Source: Blasia pusilla
Lineage: Eukaryota; Marchantiophyta; Marchantiopsida; Blasiales
DNA length: 64,000 nucleotides
NCBI GenBank assembly: GCA_050084515.1
Contig: CM114273.1
Coordinates: 30,814,001-30,878,000, forward strand
Direction: 5' to 3'
Both the position numbers and the translations under genes were made by a program. Under the pieces are notes generated by a model, which saw nothing but the letters and a program-made list of their open reading frames with translations, was not told where the DNA came from and searched no databases. Positions 11,410-23,570 of this stretch are shown here, one piece after another (position 1 is the stretch's first letter; every line of letters starts with the position of its first letter).

Positions 11410-12945
11410 ACGTAAGCCTAAAGGAACTACTACTGAGCTCAGATCTACTATACCATCAATGTTAGGAAGGCGACATGGCGCACAAGTACGCACATGGTCC
11501 TTCCATACCATACCATCACGTCCCTCCAGCAAGAGAACACCGGATGGAAAAACGTCACGCACTCTCATGATAGTGCGCCCTGCAGCCACATCCAACGTCA
11601 TCGGTGCTGTCTGCTACAAGTAGACATAATCTCCCTAATGAAACCTCCGGATAGTTGGTCGATAGCCACCATCCCGAATAGTCGCATACCTCAACGTATC
11701 CCGATGTTGCGCAATCGCCAAGTTCTTGAACGCCATGGGCATCACTCTCCGAAACAACTCAGCCTTCTGAGAGCATGCTCACATCCATACATCTGGGTCA
11801 TCAAGTTCCAGCATCTCACTAGCATCTTGACGAATGGCGGCAGGTAAATCTGGCTCTCGGCCATAAAGTAGCAAGTACGGTGAAAAAGACGCTAAGGATG
11901 TCTGCCTGCTGAATCTATATCCCATCGCCAACCACAGCAACTAGAGGTCCCAATCTCCCAGGTGACCTCTCTGCAAGCCATACTTGCATAAACCCATCTT
12001 CACCATTTGCACAACTCTCTCCGCTAATCTATCCGCCTTGGGATGATCTCACGAAGTCGTGCGGTGGTCGATCAGCACCTGATCACACAAGGCCTCGAAC
12101 TCAATGCGAAACTCGATACCCTGGTCTGTCAGCACCTGAGTCGGTGCGCCATAATGACTCAGCACTCTGTCAAGGAAGGCATAAGATACTCCCTCACTCG
12201 CTTTTTGAGGCAATGCAACCAACTCGATCCACTTCGAGAAGTGCTCGACCATCACCAACACATAACGACTATGACGCTCCGTTAAAGGCAAAGGTCCTGC
12301 AAAATCCAAACTCCATCTATATCCTAAGCCCATGATCGGTAATAGGTGCAACTGTGGAGTCGGAGCATTGAACGATGCTCGGACCCGATCGCACACCATG
12401 CACCTGGCAACAAACTACTGAACGTCAGTCTGCATGCCTCGCCACCAAGTTGTATGTCCGCTTCACCCCAAAGACATACAGTCTGGAGGAAGCTGTATGT
12501 CCGCTTACCCCAAAGTGACCCAACTCCTTATGGGCATGCTGCACTAGTGGTGCTCTCTGCAAAGGATGCGGCACTACGCATACTCTACCATCCTCCCAAA
12601 CCCTCAAAACATGTGTCCCCTCCCAACCAAACCGTCTAGCCCGCTGTAGGATCCGATCCCGCTCTCTAGCACTCACGGTGCTTGCAATGCTGCCAGTACG
12701 AAGGTACTTCAAGACTACTCCATCATCATGAATATCTCGGCCACCTTTCGTCTCCTCACCGGCCTCGGGATCCAAGGACTCTCCACTAGACCTTGCCATC
12801 GAAGTCTCCACACTCTGGCTCTCCATAGCCAACATGCCTAAATAGGCTGACGCGTGCCATCCTAGCACTGACTCCTCATCACACTCTCCATGCCATCGAG
12901 CTCCAGTCGCATCTCGCTGACTTGGGCATGGGTTACGACTCAACC
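11410..12945 (-). pseudogene. Integrase of element A
   Basis: Integrase inserts the cDNA into host DNA. In minus-strand order: the N-terminal zinc domain with HAHKELGHFG (about 12,520-12,550) and ARCMVCDRV (about 12,395-12,420); the catalytic core with the first Asp in SLDFAGPL (about 12,300), the second in LTDQG (about 12,120) and the Glu in LAERVVQ (about 12,020); then a C-terminal part leading to the PHD finger. The D, D, E residues can all be read, but stops occur just before the Glu segment, after GDWDL and before the PHD region. An N-terminal linker shared with element B (DRILQRARRFGWEG) precedes it. Confidence 0.9.
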
Positions 12946-12949
12946 CATC

Positions 12950-13300
12950 TGCATCCTAGTTGAGCGTCCCAGGTCTATGTATCACCTGAAAATCATACTC
13001 GTGCAACAACAGAGCTCATCTCGCAAGCTTCCCTGTAAGCTTGTCAGACTCCATCAACCACTTCAGTGGTTGATGATCAGTGATGATGGTAAAGGGGTTG
13101 CCGAATAAGTATCACGTGAAATGCATGACAGCCCACACTACAGCCAAGCACTCACCCTCATACGAGCTGTACTTCGCCTCTGCAGCATTTTTTGAGCGGC
13201 TAGCGTAAGCTACCACGAACTCTCTACCCTCATCATCATGCTGGGTGAGCACCGCTCCAAGCCCCAACATGCTCTAATCTGTGTGCAAGTGGAAAGGACG
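12950..13300 (-). pseudogene. RNase H of element A
   Basis: RNase H removes the RNA strand during reverse transcription. The minus strand reads PFHLHTD, then [48 protein letters not shown] and VIHRPGTLNQDADGLS, the usual gypsy RNase H series with catalytic D, E and D readable. Stops follow HTD and interrupt the [15 protein letters not shown] segment. Element B has lost this whole domain by deletion. Confidence 0.88.
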
Positions 13301-14380
13301 CCCCCTGATCAATCTCCTCAATATAGGCGCACACATCAACTTATCCTTGAGAAACTGAAATGCTTGCTCCTGCTCATCCCCCCAATGCCACTCGTGATCC
13401 ACCTTGGTCAGCAAGGTTAGCGACTTCACAATCAAACTGAATCCCTTAACGTATTGCCGATAGAAGTTCGCCAATCCCATGAATGAGCGAACACGGCTCA
13501 CATTTGTAGGGCGTGGAATGCGTGAGATAGCCTCTACCTTTGTCTGCTAAACACCAAGGCCCCCTCGGTATATTGTATGATCCAAGTACTCAATCTGGTC
13601 GTAGAAAAACTTGCACTTGCTTGGATGTAGCTTCAGCCCATATATTTGCAATCGTTGAAACACCTCCTCTAGATGTCGCTCATGCTCCTCAATCGTGGCG
13701 CTAAAGACTACGATGTCATCAATATTACACATGTGAAAATCTAGACCAGCCAAGATCCTATCCATGACCCTTTGAAACTCAACTGGGGTGTTGTTTAACC
13801 CAAATGGTAAGAACCGCCACTGGTACAAACAATCCTTCCCGTGAGGATCAATGCCCCAAAATGTTGTCTTTTGCCTATCCTCCAATCTGATAGGCAGCTG
13901 ATGGTATCTGGCTCGCAAATCCAACGAATTGCGTGACCAATCGCATAAAAAATCTCCTCAGGGGCGGGCATGGCATACCTATCAGACTTCTTCTCTCGAT
14001 TAATAGGTCGGTAATCCCCACACATCCGCCTATCCGTCCAGTTGCCATGCATATCCTTCTTGGCGGCATGATAGTGGCAGATGCATACTCCGCATGCAAC
14101 ATCTCTACTAGTCTTGCTCCGACCAAGTCCTGGCTCCTACTCTGAATCAGAGCCCTCTCCATATCACTGTACCTGTAGGGTCGTCGAAAGATCGGCGTAT
14201 CACTCGAGAACTCAATGTGGATCCCCGATCCCTTCAGCGTACCCAAATCCTCCATGCTAAATGCAAAGCAACTCTTATAACTCTTGAGGAACTGATGTAT
14301 CCGGCACCGCTCTCCTCTTGTCAACTTAGGGCCCATATCTGGCTCCCAAGTCTCCATCGTGACTACGGTAGGACTCTCCG
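13301..14380 (-). pseudogene. Reverse transcriptase of element A
   Basis: It copies element RNA into cDNA. Recognisable blocks on the minus strand are IEFSSDTPIFRRPYRYS, MCGDYRPIN, DLRARYHQLPIR, TTFWGIDPHGK, YQWRFLPFGL and the active-site loop NIDDIVVFS at 13,715-13,726, followed by the thumb and connection (MSRVRSFMGLANFYRQYVKG). The active site is normally Y-x-D-D; here the tyrosine is asparagine. A frameshift between about 13,870 and 13,950 and a stop near 13,547 break the frame. Without these it would match element B's transcriptase closely. Confidence 0.92.
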
Positions 14381-14700
14381 GCGTAGGTATCGGAGGTTGC
14401 TATGGTGCAACCCCGTCTCGAACAACAACACTCGACCGCTCTCCTGCAGCCAACTGCAAACTCTGATCTCCTCCACAGTGCCCGAAACCACCCTCGATGC
14501 TGTGGCTATCATCTCTTGGCATACCTGCAAAACATTCCAAGAAGTCCAAGGTGTCTCTCCCGATCTCCCGTGGTGTGTAGATCTCCTCGGGTCTCCCCCT
14601 CAGCCCCTGCCTCCACCGTCTCCGTAAGCGTGGGGCTCACCAACGCAACCGCTGTGATCTGTCGCGATCTCATACAGTGCTGCTCAGCCACTCCCAAGCT
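14381..14700 (-). pseudogene. Linker between methyltransferase and reverse transcriptase, element A
   Basis: This low-complexity, weakly conserved connector lies between the end of the methyltransferase fragment and the start of reverse transcriptase. Element B has the corresponding sequence at about 33,250-33,600. No domain is recognised. Confidence 0.5.
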
Positions 14701-15094
14701 AAGGATCTATGTCAAGCAGTTCAGGTCCATCGCCTAACCTAAGACATGGCGTTGTAATGCCTCTAACATTGACGATAGTGCCGTCACTCCTGTGGAAAAT
14801 CCCATCGCTTGCTCTCTCTCGTTGGCCTTCGGCTCCACCAACCGCTGAACTTGGTCATCCCAAACCAAGCCAAGACCGACCTCCTTATATGCTTAGGAAG
14901 CGGGAAAACTCACAAACGTGGGCAAGGCTGCCCGCGGCCTACCTACCCTGTTGACGACAATCAACGGTGGTCGATCATCATGCCTCACTACCTGTGATCG
15001 ACGACCTGGATCCAGAATAGAATCCACTAACAAATGGGAGGGGCGCTCCACTCTCGCATACACCCTCCGTAACACCGCATGGGGCACAAAGTTG
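14701..15094 (-). pseudogene. Cytosine DNA methyltransferase, C-terminal fragment, element A
   Basis: The minus frame at 14,893-15,087 (VLRRVYARVERPSHLLVDSI, then DPGRRSQVV and PTFVSF) aligns residue for residue with the target-recognition region of element B's methyltransferase (33,604-34,050). The catalytic half (motifs I, IV and VI) was lost in the deletion ending at about 15,095. The fragment shows that the methyltransferase belonged to the ancestral element and is not peculiar to element B. Confidence 0.85.
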
Positions 15095-15484
15095 GTCCAC
15101 CATAGCTCTGCCGCCTTATGCCAAGAGGTTCAACAAAGAGAGAATGAGCTCTCAAGCTCTCTCTCTTGGAGGTATACCCGCTTCCCTCTCCCAAGCCCTC
15201 TCAACGGTAACCTATACTCACAGGTCACCTACTTGGCTCTTGACCTGCTGTAGCGGGTTAGGAGCCACTTCCCAAAGTGGAAAGTCAACTATCCCTAACA
15301 TGGAAACTTACCTGAAATATTAAGTTTCTCTATATGGCTCCAAATGAGCTGAAACAAAGGGGAAACCTGCTCTCTCAGGTTTTCCGAGGCTTGAACAGGT
15401 CATCCTCGACCTCCTGGGCCTGTCCTCCACTACTCGTGTAGACGCTCTGCTAGATCCCACTGATCTATCCTGACAGTCGTGACA
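15095..15484 (-). repeat. Truncated 5' LTR of element A
   Basis: It starts mid-LTR at about 15,097 (ACCATAGCTCTGCCGCC) and ends CAGTCGTGACA. It matches 10,575-10,952 closely. The left part of this LTR and the leader were removed by the deletion. Confidence 0.88.
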
Positions 15485-17679
15485 TATCCATTGACTGTTT
15501 CATCATAATTAAAGAGTGGATTATTATTACTCTTCTAACAATAAAATAAAGCATGCTCGAATTCCCCGTGCAAATTGCATGTCAAGGGTGATACAAATTC
15601 ATTGCATCTTCATTGTCACTTCAATTGGTCTAAGAGCAACTTATGAATCCACATTCCCGCCTTAATGCTATATTTTTGAGTCATGTCAAGTGTGATTTAA
15701 TAGTAGAAGCCAGATCATATTCATATTCAAGGCGAGGGAGGACGCCAACAAAAGGCTTCACTGTAAATCCTGCAAGCAAAAGTGGTAGCAATCAAGAGTT
15801 ACAAGAGAAGAGGCGCTATGGATCCTACGGAATCACAAAGCTGGGGGTGAAACATATTGCTTTGCCATTGAAGTACCAAATTTTGAGCTCAAAACCAATT
15901 TCTTGATCAAAATTTAGCATCCATACGATTCAGATTCGTTGATTTATTTTTATGCTCCCTTTTTATGAGATTGAGCGGAAGCAGCGAGTTTGGAAGGATG
16001 GGGTCTAGAAGCCTTTGTAGATGGTAGATTAGTTCGAAGAAGATATGCTTATGGATGGAGGGATATGCTCATGTTTAGATGGAACATTCACATAGCAGGG
16101 GAGAAGAACTAATCAAGGGAGAGGGAAAGTGAGGGGTACCAAGAGTTTATGGTGAGCCAAGAGCATATTCTTGGGGATCCATGGACTCTGAGGAAGCTAC
16201 AAGAACAATGATGATATGCATTAGCAAGCTTAATTGTCCTAACAAGTTAATCATAACACACATTGAAAATCCGAAAAGTCATCTTGGGCTGGCCGTATGC
16301 CACAACTCAAACTTTCTTTCAGCCGAGAGCCTAAACGTCACCTCTTGTGAAAGCTCCAACTTGACCTCCACCCACGGTTGGGATTCCAGCCCCTTGACTT
16401 TAGTTGTGCAGGCTCTCAAGTTGTACTAGAGTAATTATCACAACTAGCACACACTTGTGTTGGTACAATAGCCCCTCCCTCTCATAAAGATAGGTGTAAC
16501 TAACCAAAGTCAAATGAATATTTTTGCAAAGCTTGCAAGAGCAAAAAAAGAAAGCATTGCACCTACTAGCAAAAAATAAGCATTCCGCCCTTAGGTAATA
16601 TATTTTATTCGAAAAAAAAAATGGTCTTACGTTCCTTCTAGTAGGACAATAAATTTGGTAGGTAGCTTCATTTCTTATAGCCAAACTTCTTATAATTTTA
16701 TTTTTTTCCTTTCTACATTTAGTAACCCCCATGTTTCGTTAAGGGTAGATAATGCAATAATTGGGTATGTAATCCAATTTTCTAGTCAAATGAGGTCGCC
16801 AAGGCTTTGCCCATGCCTTTTGGAGATGTGCATGGGTGGTGAGGACGTTGACGTGAGGGAAGCCTTTTGGGAGAAACTGAAATTATTTGAGGCTGAACCT
16901 TGATTCCACGCGCACAATATCACGGCGATCATAGAAGGTCGTCGATTTTTCTAAACACAAAAATTTTGGGTATAGAATTGGCCCACCAGCCGCGCAACTT
17001 CATTGTACATAGGACTAGACATACTTATTTGAGAGCAAATTTTTTTTTCTATAAGCTGTTTGATAAACATTTTGAACCCAAAAAATGGTTGGTGTGGTGT
17101 CCATGGAATCAAACCCTCATAGAAAGAAGGAAGAATAAAATATATATATGTAAAAAAAGGATGGGAAACCCATCACGATACAAAAGAGGGGGCATGGAGA
17201 CCCAAAAAATAGACCTCAAAAAGCCGAAAGTGGCCCCGAGGAGAAAACAGAGAGCTTTTCCCCCTAACGACCAAAATCATCAACAACAGATACAATATCA
17301 ACCACCAAAAAAAATTATGACTAGTACTAAGTGGGTCTTTAGTATTGACGTCTCCAACCGCGTGAACCCGCGGCAAAAGCACATTTGCTTGGCGCGCTTA
17401 AAACCAATAGAAATGGCATGTGGTGATCTCTTGGGCACATGGGATTCAATGCGTACCAGCCTGCATGGTAGGACCGTGGATCCTAATGCGGACGCACGGC
17501 GGGGCTATCCGATCGGATGCCACATGGGCGTCCATGCGGGGGTCCGGATCGTTGCATGTGCTTGGTTCTCCATGAGGTGCACAGGCGTTCAAGCGAGATT
17601 TCGAGAGTCAACGGCTGACATGAATCGGGCTCTCTCTACACTGCGCCAGCGTTTGGCTGCATGCATGCGTGCATGATGA
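15485..17679. other. R remnant, then intergenic sequence
   Basis: The first 75 bases resemble repeat R. The rest is mixed, with AT-rich runs. An open frame of 258 codons at 16,900-17,676 (plus) is the longest uninterrupted frame outside the elements. Its translation is a patchwork of compositions, has no recognisable domain and spans an evident composition change near 17,330, so I consider it a chance ORF. Confidence 0.4.
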
Positions 17680-19647
17680 ACGGCGGGATCTGGATTCTGG
17701 ATACTGTGGATCTCGGAAACTCGCAGTCCACGTCGGCTGCTGTCTGGAGTCAACTCCAGACGGAACCCCCCACTCCCATGGGCGGTTCACAGCTCGTTCC
17801 CCGTGTTTATAGAGGCAATTCCAACCCAAACGTTTCCACCGTATGCGACAGTTTCCAAATTGCGCCAAGGGAGACCGGACATGAAACTGCTACCGTGCCA
17901 ATTTTTCTTTGAAGATTCGGGCATGCCTCAAGTTTCAAGACTCCGACCATAGAGAGATTGATTGACATCCGCTAACCTCCACCGTCGCCAAGCCGCAGAT
18001 GCCCATGGGAGTGGGTCCTAAGTCGTCGGCCATGGACTCGGGACGGAAGTTTCGAAGGACGCTCACTGTCAGCAGTTGAGGGACTTTAATCACTCACTCA
18101 CGACTCGTCGATTCGTTTAGTTTTGGGCACTAAACGAATTGAAAGTGCTCGAGATCCCCTGTCTATTCGTGATGGTAAGTGAACTCTATAGAATTCGGAT
18201 ACACGAACCTCGCATCGTTGAATTGGTCACAAGCTGCGTTGCTGGAGTCAACTCGCTTCTTCTCATTGATTTACGTTTGTTTTACTGCGAGCGCATCACC
18301 TAATCATCATCAACTGCTGAGTACGTACCTGACTCAGTAGTTGATTATACCCACACATCCTTCCAGTTTCCGATTCAGATCGGGTTACAAAGAGCAATGA
18401 GCAGAGGTGATTAATCAAACTTTGAGGACTTTGCCTACTATGTCTTGCGACTAATATTAAGCGATTAAAAAGCAGAAGAAGCCATGGCTCGCTGAGGCTA
18501 ATGTAGAACTGTGGGTAGAGATAGAGATCCATGGGACCAGAATCGATCCAGTTCCAGTGAATGAATCAAAGCGAGAGTACGAACAGTGAACTTGCGAAGT
18601 CTGGTATCGAGGCAGCTGGGACCGATTTTGATTACGGGCTCCGGGTATGTATGAACTGAATTTTAAACTGGAAAACCTTTTTCACGCTAGAGGCCTTTTG
18701 GCCGTCGATAGATGTATCCATGCACGTACGATCCGTCGTTCCAACGGACCCGATCAAACCAACTATTTGCGGTCCATGCAGGCAGAGCCGACGTAACACC
18801 AGGTCTATCAGCCGTTTGAAGATTGCGGAGCTGTAGGGGGAACTCGATCGCACGGCCGAAACCACGTAACCATCCGAGCATGCGTTACGATCCACGGCCT
18901 CAGGTTCTTCGTAGACGGACTTTCTTGACGCTCGCCGCTGAGGCGGACGGAAGATCAAGGAAGATCAAAGATCTCCGTCCACCGTTCACGCACTTTGAAC
19001 CGCTTCTTGAACTTCCAACGACTCCCGGATCTTGAGAAGTCGGCAGATGCTCTTCATTCATTCTTTCGCAACCACTTCGCTTTACACGATCATATCCGAT
19101 TCGCTGAGTCGACGTGATCCAAGTCCGAGCAATTGCTCCGACTATCGATAGGCAGCGGATTTTGGAGAGTCGATTGACCTAGTGATGAAGCATTGCAGGT
19201 GCTGTGTGGGTACACGTACGCACATCGCGCCTAGCCTTGGAAGTAGCTGAGCTGTGATCCCGAGATCGATGTAACTATTGAGCTGCGGCTTGATGAGGGG
19301 CGCGCTCATCAATGACCGGCTCGAGCTGCGGACTCCATTGGGACTACGGAAATGATGCCACATACAATCCTGGCACATCGAGATAATAATGATCACGATC
19401 TTCACAACTGCGATCCTAGCTAGCTGACTCCCTCGCGCTTGCAAGCCCCAAAGGGTGCAGCAGTTAATAACTTGTCACGTCGATCCGTCTGTATGCGATT
19501 GTGTAATTCTCTCTCCGTCGACTTGTGGACATCTGTGCGTGCGCAAGACGCTCGGGAATGATCGGATTACGGTTGCAGACCTAGACCTGCGAGCAGCGAG
19601 TGAATGAGTGAGTGAAGAATCGATTTGATCGAGGAAGTGTACCGCGT
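17680..19647. other. GC-richer region, no gene assigned
   Basis: Composition resembles the ATPase gene's flanks, so this is probably host single-copy sequence. Several ORFs of 60-110 codons overlap on both strands, none convincing. It could include upstream or untranslated sequence of the small ORF at 19,648. Confidence 0.35.
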
Positions 19648-19854
19648 ATGGATCCGGAATGGAGTTCATCATGGGCTATGAAGGACGGGTACGGGCTCCT
19701 CCTCACAGGAGCAGTGGCCGCGGGTTTGGTGGCGGCTGCCATGATGTATCGCCTCTACTTGCTGCTTAGCCCCAAGCGTTCCCTGATCCCGGATCAGCTG
19801 GAGTCCATGCCTCAGCTGCAGCCTCGCCTCCGCCGCCCCTTGTCTTGCCCATAA
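19648..19854 (+). CDS. Possible small single-pass membrane protein
   Basis: An ATG-initiated ORF of 68 codons. Residues 1-15 are polar (MDPEWSSSWAMKDG). Residues about 16-38 form one hydrophobic helix (LLLTGAVAAGLVAAAMMY), and the tail is Pro- and Arg-rich with several Leu. The layout is what a small tail- or signal-anchored protein would show. It lies in GC-richer, apparently non-repetitive DNA. I do not recognise a family. It could be one exon of a larger gene, since no neighbouring exon can be assigned, or a chance ORF. Confidence 0.35.
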   Translation: MDPEWSSSWAMKDGYGLLLTGAVAAGLVAAAMMYRLYLLLSPKRSLIPDQLESMPQLQPRLRRPLSCP

Positions 19855-21480
19855 GCTCCGCCCAATGATCCATTTCCGCTCTAGAAAAACCCCACCTGGC
19901 TACCAGAATTTCTCTCGTAGAGAGAGTCGATGAATCTTGCACTTATTGCCCTTGAGCTCACCTCCTTGATACACGCACGGTCCACCTCTGAGCGACCCCC
20001 GAAAAACCTGCCAGTGCCTCACTTCACTGCCAAATACTCGATTCACCGTTCAACTTATTGGCTTATGCTCACCTTCATGATCCATCTACTCCAGAAAAAC
20101 TTGGCAGCAGTTCACTTCATCGACTGCCACCACTAGCTAGAGAGAGACAATTGATCCTTGTATGGCCCTTAAGTTCATCTGCATGATCCATTCTACACTA
20201 CACTATACTCGACTGGGGCCAGATGAGAGAGAGCAAGAGAGACGAGATTCGTTATTCGGAAATCGCACACTGGCATGATCTAGAAGGAGGGGGAGCGCAG
20301 GACAGGGCCCTCTGATCAAACTCTTGCAATCGGCAGATGGTTCAATACTGGCCATGAGACGATGATAAGTGGACACCCTTTATTGAAAGCCCAGCGCTGA
20401 AAACGGAAATCCTGATTATCAATTCGAATCCATGGCAATGTGGAAGAAACTTATCAGAAATCTGCTCGCACTGCTCGGAATGAACTCCCATAAGATTGGT
20501 CGTCTCCGAGGAGTCTGTGGCCGCACGGGCAAAGGATTACTCGTTTAGGGACAATTTAATGTTTTTCTTGCAAGGGAGATCGATCTGTGGCATTGTGAGA
20601 AATCGATCAAGTCAGCAGCGTATACACCTGATTGACAGTCGCTCTCGATCGACCTCGCTTGGACCCTCGGACGTGCAGGTACCAGCTAATGGTAAGTTGT
20701 CTGTGAGGAGCACATCAATTGCAATGGTTAGAAGACTGCTGCAGCTGTCGTTGAGAAGATCACTGGTAGGAGTCCCGACGAGTTCGGAAGCATGGAAGAA
20801 GTCTTATACAAGAGACGTTCCGATCTGAGTAGGGTTAATAGTTTCCTAATGGATTTTCTTAAAATGTTGAAGTAGCTCATACAAGTCCGTTTCCGTCCAT
20901 TCCATCCAAGTACGACCGGGATTCCAGTTCGCTTCTATTCTTATTCGCAAGTTCTCTCTCTCTTGGCCTGGTTGGGTTTAGACCCCAAAACTATACGTCC
21001 TGACCGGACTTCATGTTCTAAAGCGTTGCTCCTGAGCAATATACCAACACTCTCTATCGAGTTGCCCATTACTTGCTTATCGAGTTGGAACCGAGCTTGC
21101 GATGTCGTTCGTTCCCCTGGTGTGGATTATTGTGTCACTAGTAAGGTGTCCAGTGGACTTGTAGTTGCAGAAATGGATACCTTTCCTTTCCATTACCTTT
21201 ACCTTGGCAGGAAAGTAATGATCCCTGGGTAACAAGCCGGCTCCGCTTGGCCAAGCGAAGCGGAGCCCCTCCGCACAAATAGGCCGGGAGTTTACACAGT
21301 CTCCCCAGACCCTAAATAAGTTGTTTGATTTAGGATCTGGGAGTCCTCCCAAGATTGCAGCTCACCTATCAAAGACGCCTACCAAATACCGAATCTTTGT
21401 GTGAGAGTATCGAAGGCTCCCGCAAAAACCGGGTGTCTCAATAACTCATACATAAGGCCATGGTGGTTGAGGGTGGTTCC
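19855..21480. other. Intergenic with a short perfect hairpin
   Basis: No gene is recognised. At 21,238-21,268 GGCTCCGCTT and AAGCGGAGCC form a perfect 10-bp stem with a 9-base loop; no T-run follows and it is not a credible terminator in this setting. Confidence 0.4.
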
Positions 21481-21610
21481 AGCTTGAAGGAAAGGCCCAC
21501 TCTCTACAAAATTAATTACTTTAATGCTTTAAGGAACGAGAGCACATGAAGAGGTTCCATGTTGCGAGCAGCCACCCTAAACACCAAATGCGTGCACCCC
21601 AACCCAATTA

Positions 21611-22110
21611 GTGACATGTCTCCGGTTGGATATATACCTGGAGCTTTTAATTTGCGGATTGACCCATCCAATGAACTTGAGGTCGCTCAAGTTCTTTTTG
21701 AAAAATGAAATCCATATATGCAATGGTCAAGAAATTTGGGAAACCAAGTTAATAATGATACCCCTTTTATACAACAACAAAGGTATGAAGGGTGTCGGCT
21801 TCTTCATCGGAGACTTCATGGTGGACAAGTGTGAGATCATGAGCTATGTATGGACTGAACATATGGGTGAAAGTCCGAGAGAGTGCAACTCAAGGGATAT
21901 GTTCATAGCGGTTTCCCCGCGTGGACTAGGGTCAACTTCAACGAGAATGAAAGCTCCATCGTGGACTACATAGATGTGGATGAGGAACCACACACGCAGT
22001 GGGAAGATCATTGTGGATGGGACAGACATAGAGATGTGAGAGTGAATGGGAATGGCACGCGGCTTACCACTGTGGATGGGACAGACATTTGTTGGTCACA
22101 ATTGTAGCAA
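21611..22110 (+). pseudogene. LINE endonuclease remnant
   Basis: LINE endonucleases nick target DNA to prime reverse transcription. The fragment at 21,700-21,860 includes IWETK, near the catalytic E-T-K motif, and KGVGFFIGDF-type sequence. A second frame at 21,883-22,107 contains FPAWTRVN and SSIVDYI, matching the S-x-I-D-Y block near the domain's end. A 20-base direct repeat (about 22,010 and 22,071, TGTGGATGGGACAGACAT) disrupts the terminal part. Several frames are needed, so it is inactive. Confidence 0.6.
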
Positions 22111-22143
22111 AGACAAAATTGCTCAACCAAACCAGTAAAGAGA

Positions 22144-23570
22144 GTGATCAAGAAATGGAGAATAGAGCACTTCCAAGATGAGGGGAACAAGAAGGTGTAC
22201 GTTGGCAAGCTGGAAGAAAATCTCTTGGCATTTGACACTTTCATTGATTCAATCTATTGTCAAGACCTTTGGGTTCACAAGAACAACTATGGACATGGTG
22301 CAGACATGGTGGGAGTATGGAGTGATAGATGCCACCAAGATTGCTATCAGCAAGAAATTGATAATCTGTGGCAGAGCCGTCAAATGGTGGTCCGTGGAAC
22401 TCAAGGGAGCCATTGCAAAAAAATTAAAGGGAAGCCTATCTAGCATGTGCCAAGGCCAAGGACCATGCATCCTTGTGGGCATAATATGTGGCCCTATGCA
22501 AGGAAACCTGTCTTCTCGTGTGCATGCACGAGAAGAAATTAAACCAAGCAACCTACTCATCCATCTATGAGAATTTCACTAAGAATCAGAAAAAAAATGA
22601 TATAAGGGCCCTGAAGAGAAAAAATGGTGGAATGGTGACCACTACTAAATACATCCTACATGTGTTGGAAGACCATTAACAAGGAGTTAGGCAGGAGGCC
22701 CCCTCTGAAATCCTTTGAAAAGCAAAACTTAGAGAGGGTGATGGAGGATTTTGTTAAGATACAATGGAAGAAGGTAGATGATGAGGTTGAGCTGGGCAAC
22801 CCATATAACAATTGGTCCTCCTTGGTTGAGGTGGGAGCAACAATCACAGAACTTGTGAAACGCAAAGCAGGCGGTAGTGATGAGCTATTGAAGTATGGCC
22901 ACGCTGCTATAGCTCATTCTCTAGTGAGTCTCTTCAACCTAGTGGGTGGGAGTCATTGTGAACTTCTTCAAGAAGCTAGGGTGAGTGAGAAGACCCTTGA
23001 AACTACAACTTAAGGGTATTACATTGCTAAATGTAGTCAGGAAGCTCCTCGATATATCTTAGACTACCGTATACTCAACCATGAGATCTCTGTGTACTTG
23101 GTGGAGAATTCTGCCATCAAGGAAGGCCAGGCTGGCTTCCGCCAAGCCCGAGGACGTGTGGATCACATCTTCACCTTCAGTCACATTATCCAGGGTAGGA
23201 AAAAAATGGGGAAACCTACCTATTGCTTCTTCTTGGGCCTCAAGAATGTTTACGACACTGTATGGTGTGACAGACTATCTTATCGCTTCTGGAATCTGGG
23301 GCTCAGAGGGAAAATGTGGAAGGTGGTGGAGAAGATGTACCTCAACAAAATGAGTAGAGTTCTAGTGAATGGCTAGAAGAGCGAGAAATTCGACATCAAT
23401 CAAGGAGTTGTCCAAGGATGCCCGCTCTCTCCCACCCTCTTCAACATTTTTTTGAATTCCCTATTGGATGAAATGGAGGATAGTGGACCAGGCATCCGTG
23501 CGGCAATAGCTTTGTTGTTGTCCTTATGTTTGTGAATGACTTTGGTATCCTAGAAGAAATTTAATAGGAG
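22144..23570 (+). pseudogene. LINE reverse transcriptase remnant
   Basis: The segment at 23,092-23,376 reads IKEGQAGFRQARGRVDHIFT, then TYCFFLGLKNVYDTVW, matching the E-x-Q-A-G-F-R and F-x-D-x-x-x-A-Y-D-x-V blocks of LINE reverse transcriptases; the catalytic Asp of the second block is Gly here. Next, after a stop, come GVVQGCPLSPTLFNIFLNSL and GPGI. Around 23,527 the active-site loop, normally F-A-D-D, reads F-V-N-D. Two catalytic positions are therefore lost, in addition to the stops. The upstream 22,660-23,013 frame is the finger-side linker. Confidence 0.85.

Larger units (their letters stand above)
10314..15484 (-). mobile_element. Ty3/gypsy LTR retrotransposon A, truncated, with methyltransferase fragment and PHD finger
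   Basis: Coding is on the minus strand, so the 3' LTR is on the left. Right to left: truncated 5' LTR, C-terminal piece of a cytosine DNA methyltransferase, reverse transcriptase, RNase H, integrase, PHD-type tail, 3' LTR. Gag, protease and the catalytic part of the methyltransferase are missing: internal sequence matching element B at about 34,018 joins mid-LTR sequence at about 15,096, so one deletion removed them. It lies in repeat R. TATC follows the right end and also precedes AGTCGTGCGC on the left, a possible short target duplication. Numerous stops make it non-autonomous. Confidence 0.9.

Noticed and set aside
16900-17676. 258-codon open frame
   Set aside because: It has no domain, a heterogeneous composition across a visible sequence boundary and lysine-rich low-complexity stretches; not a credible gene.
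21238-21268. Perfect 10-bp hairpin as a transcription terminator
   Set aside because: Eukaryotic setting, no T-run and no upstream gene.
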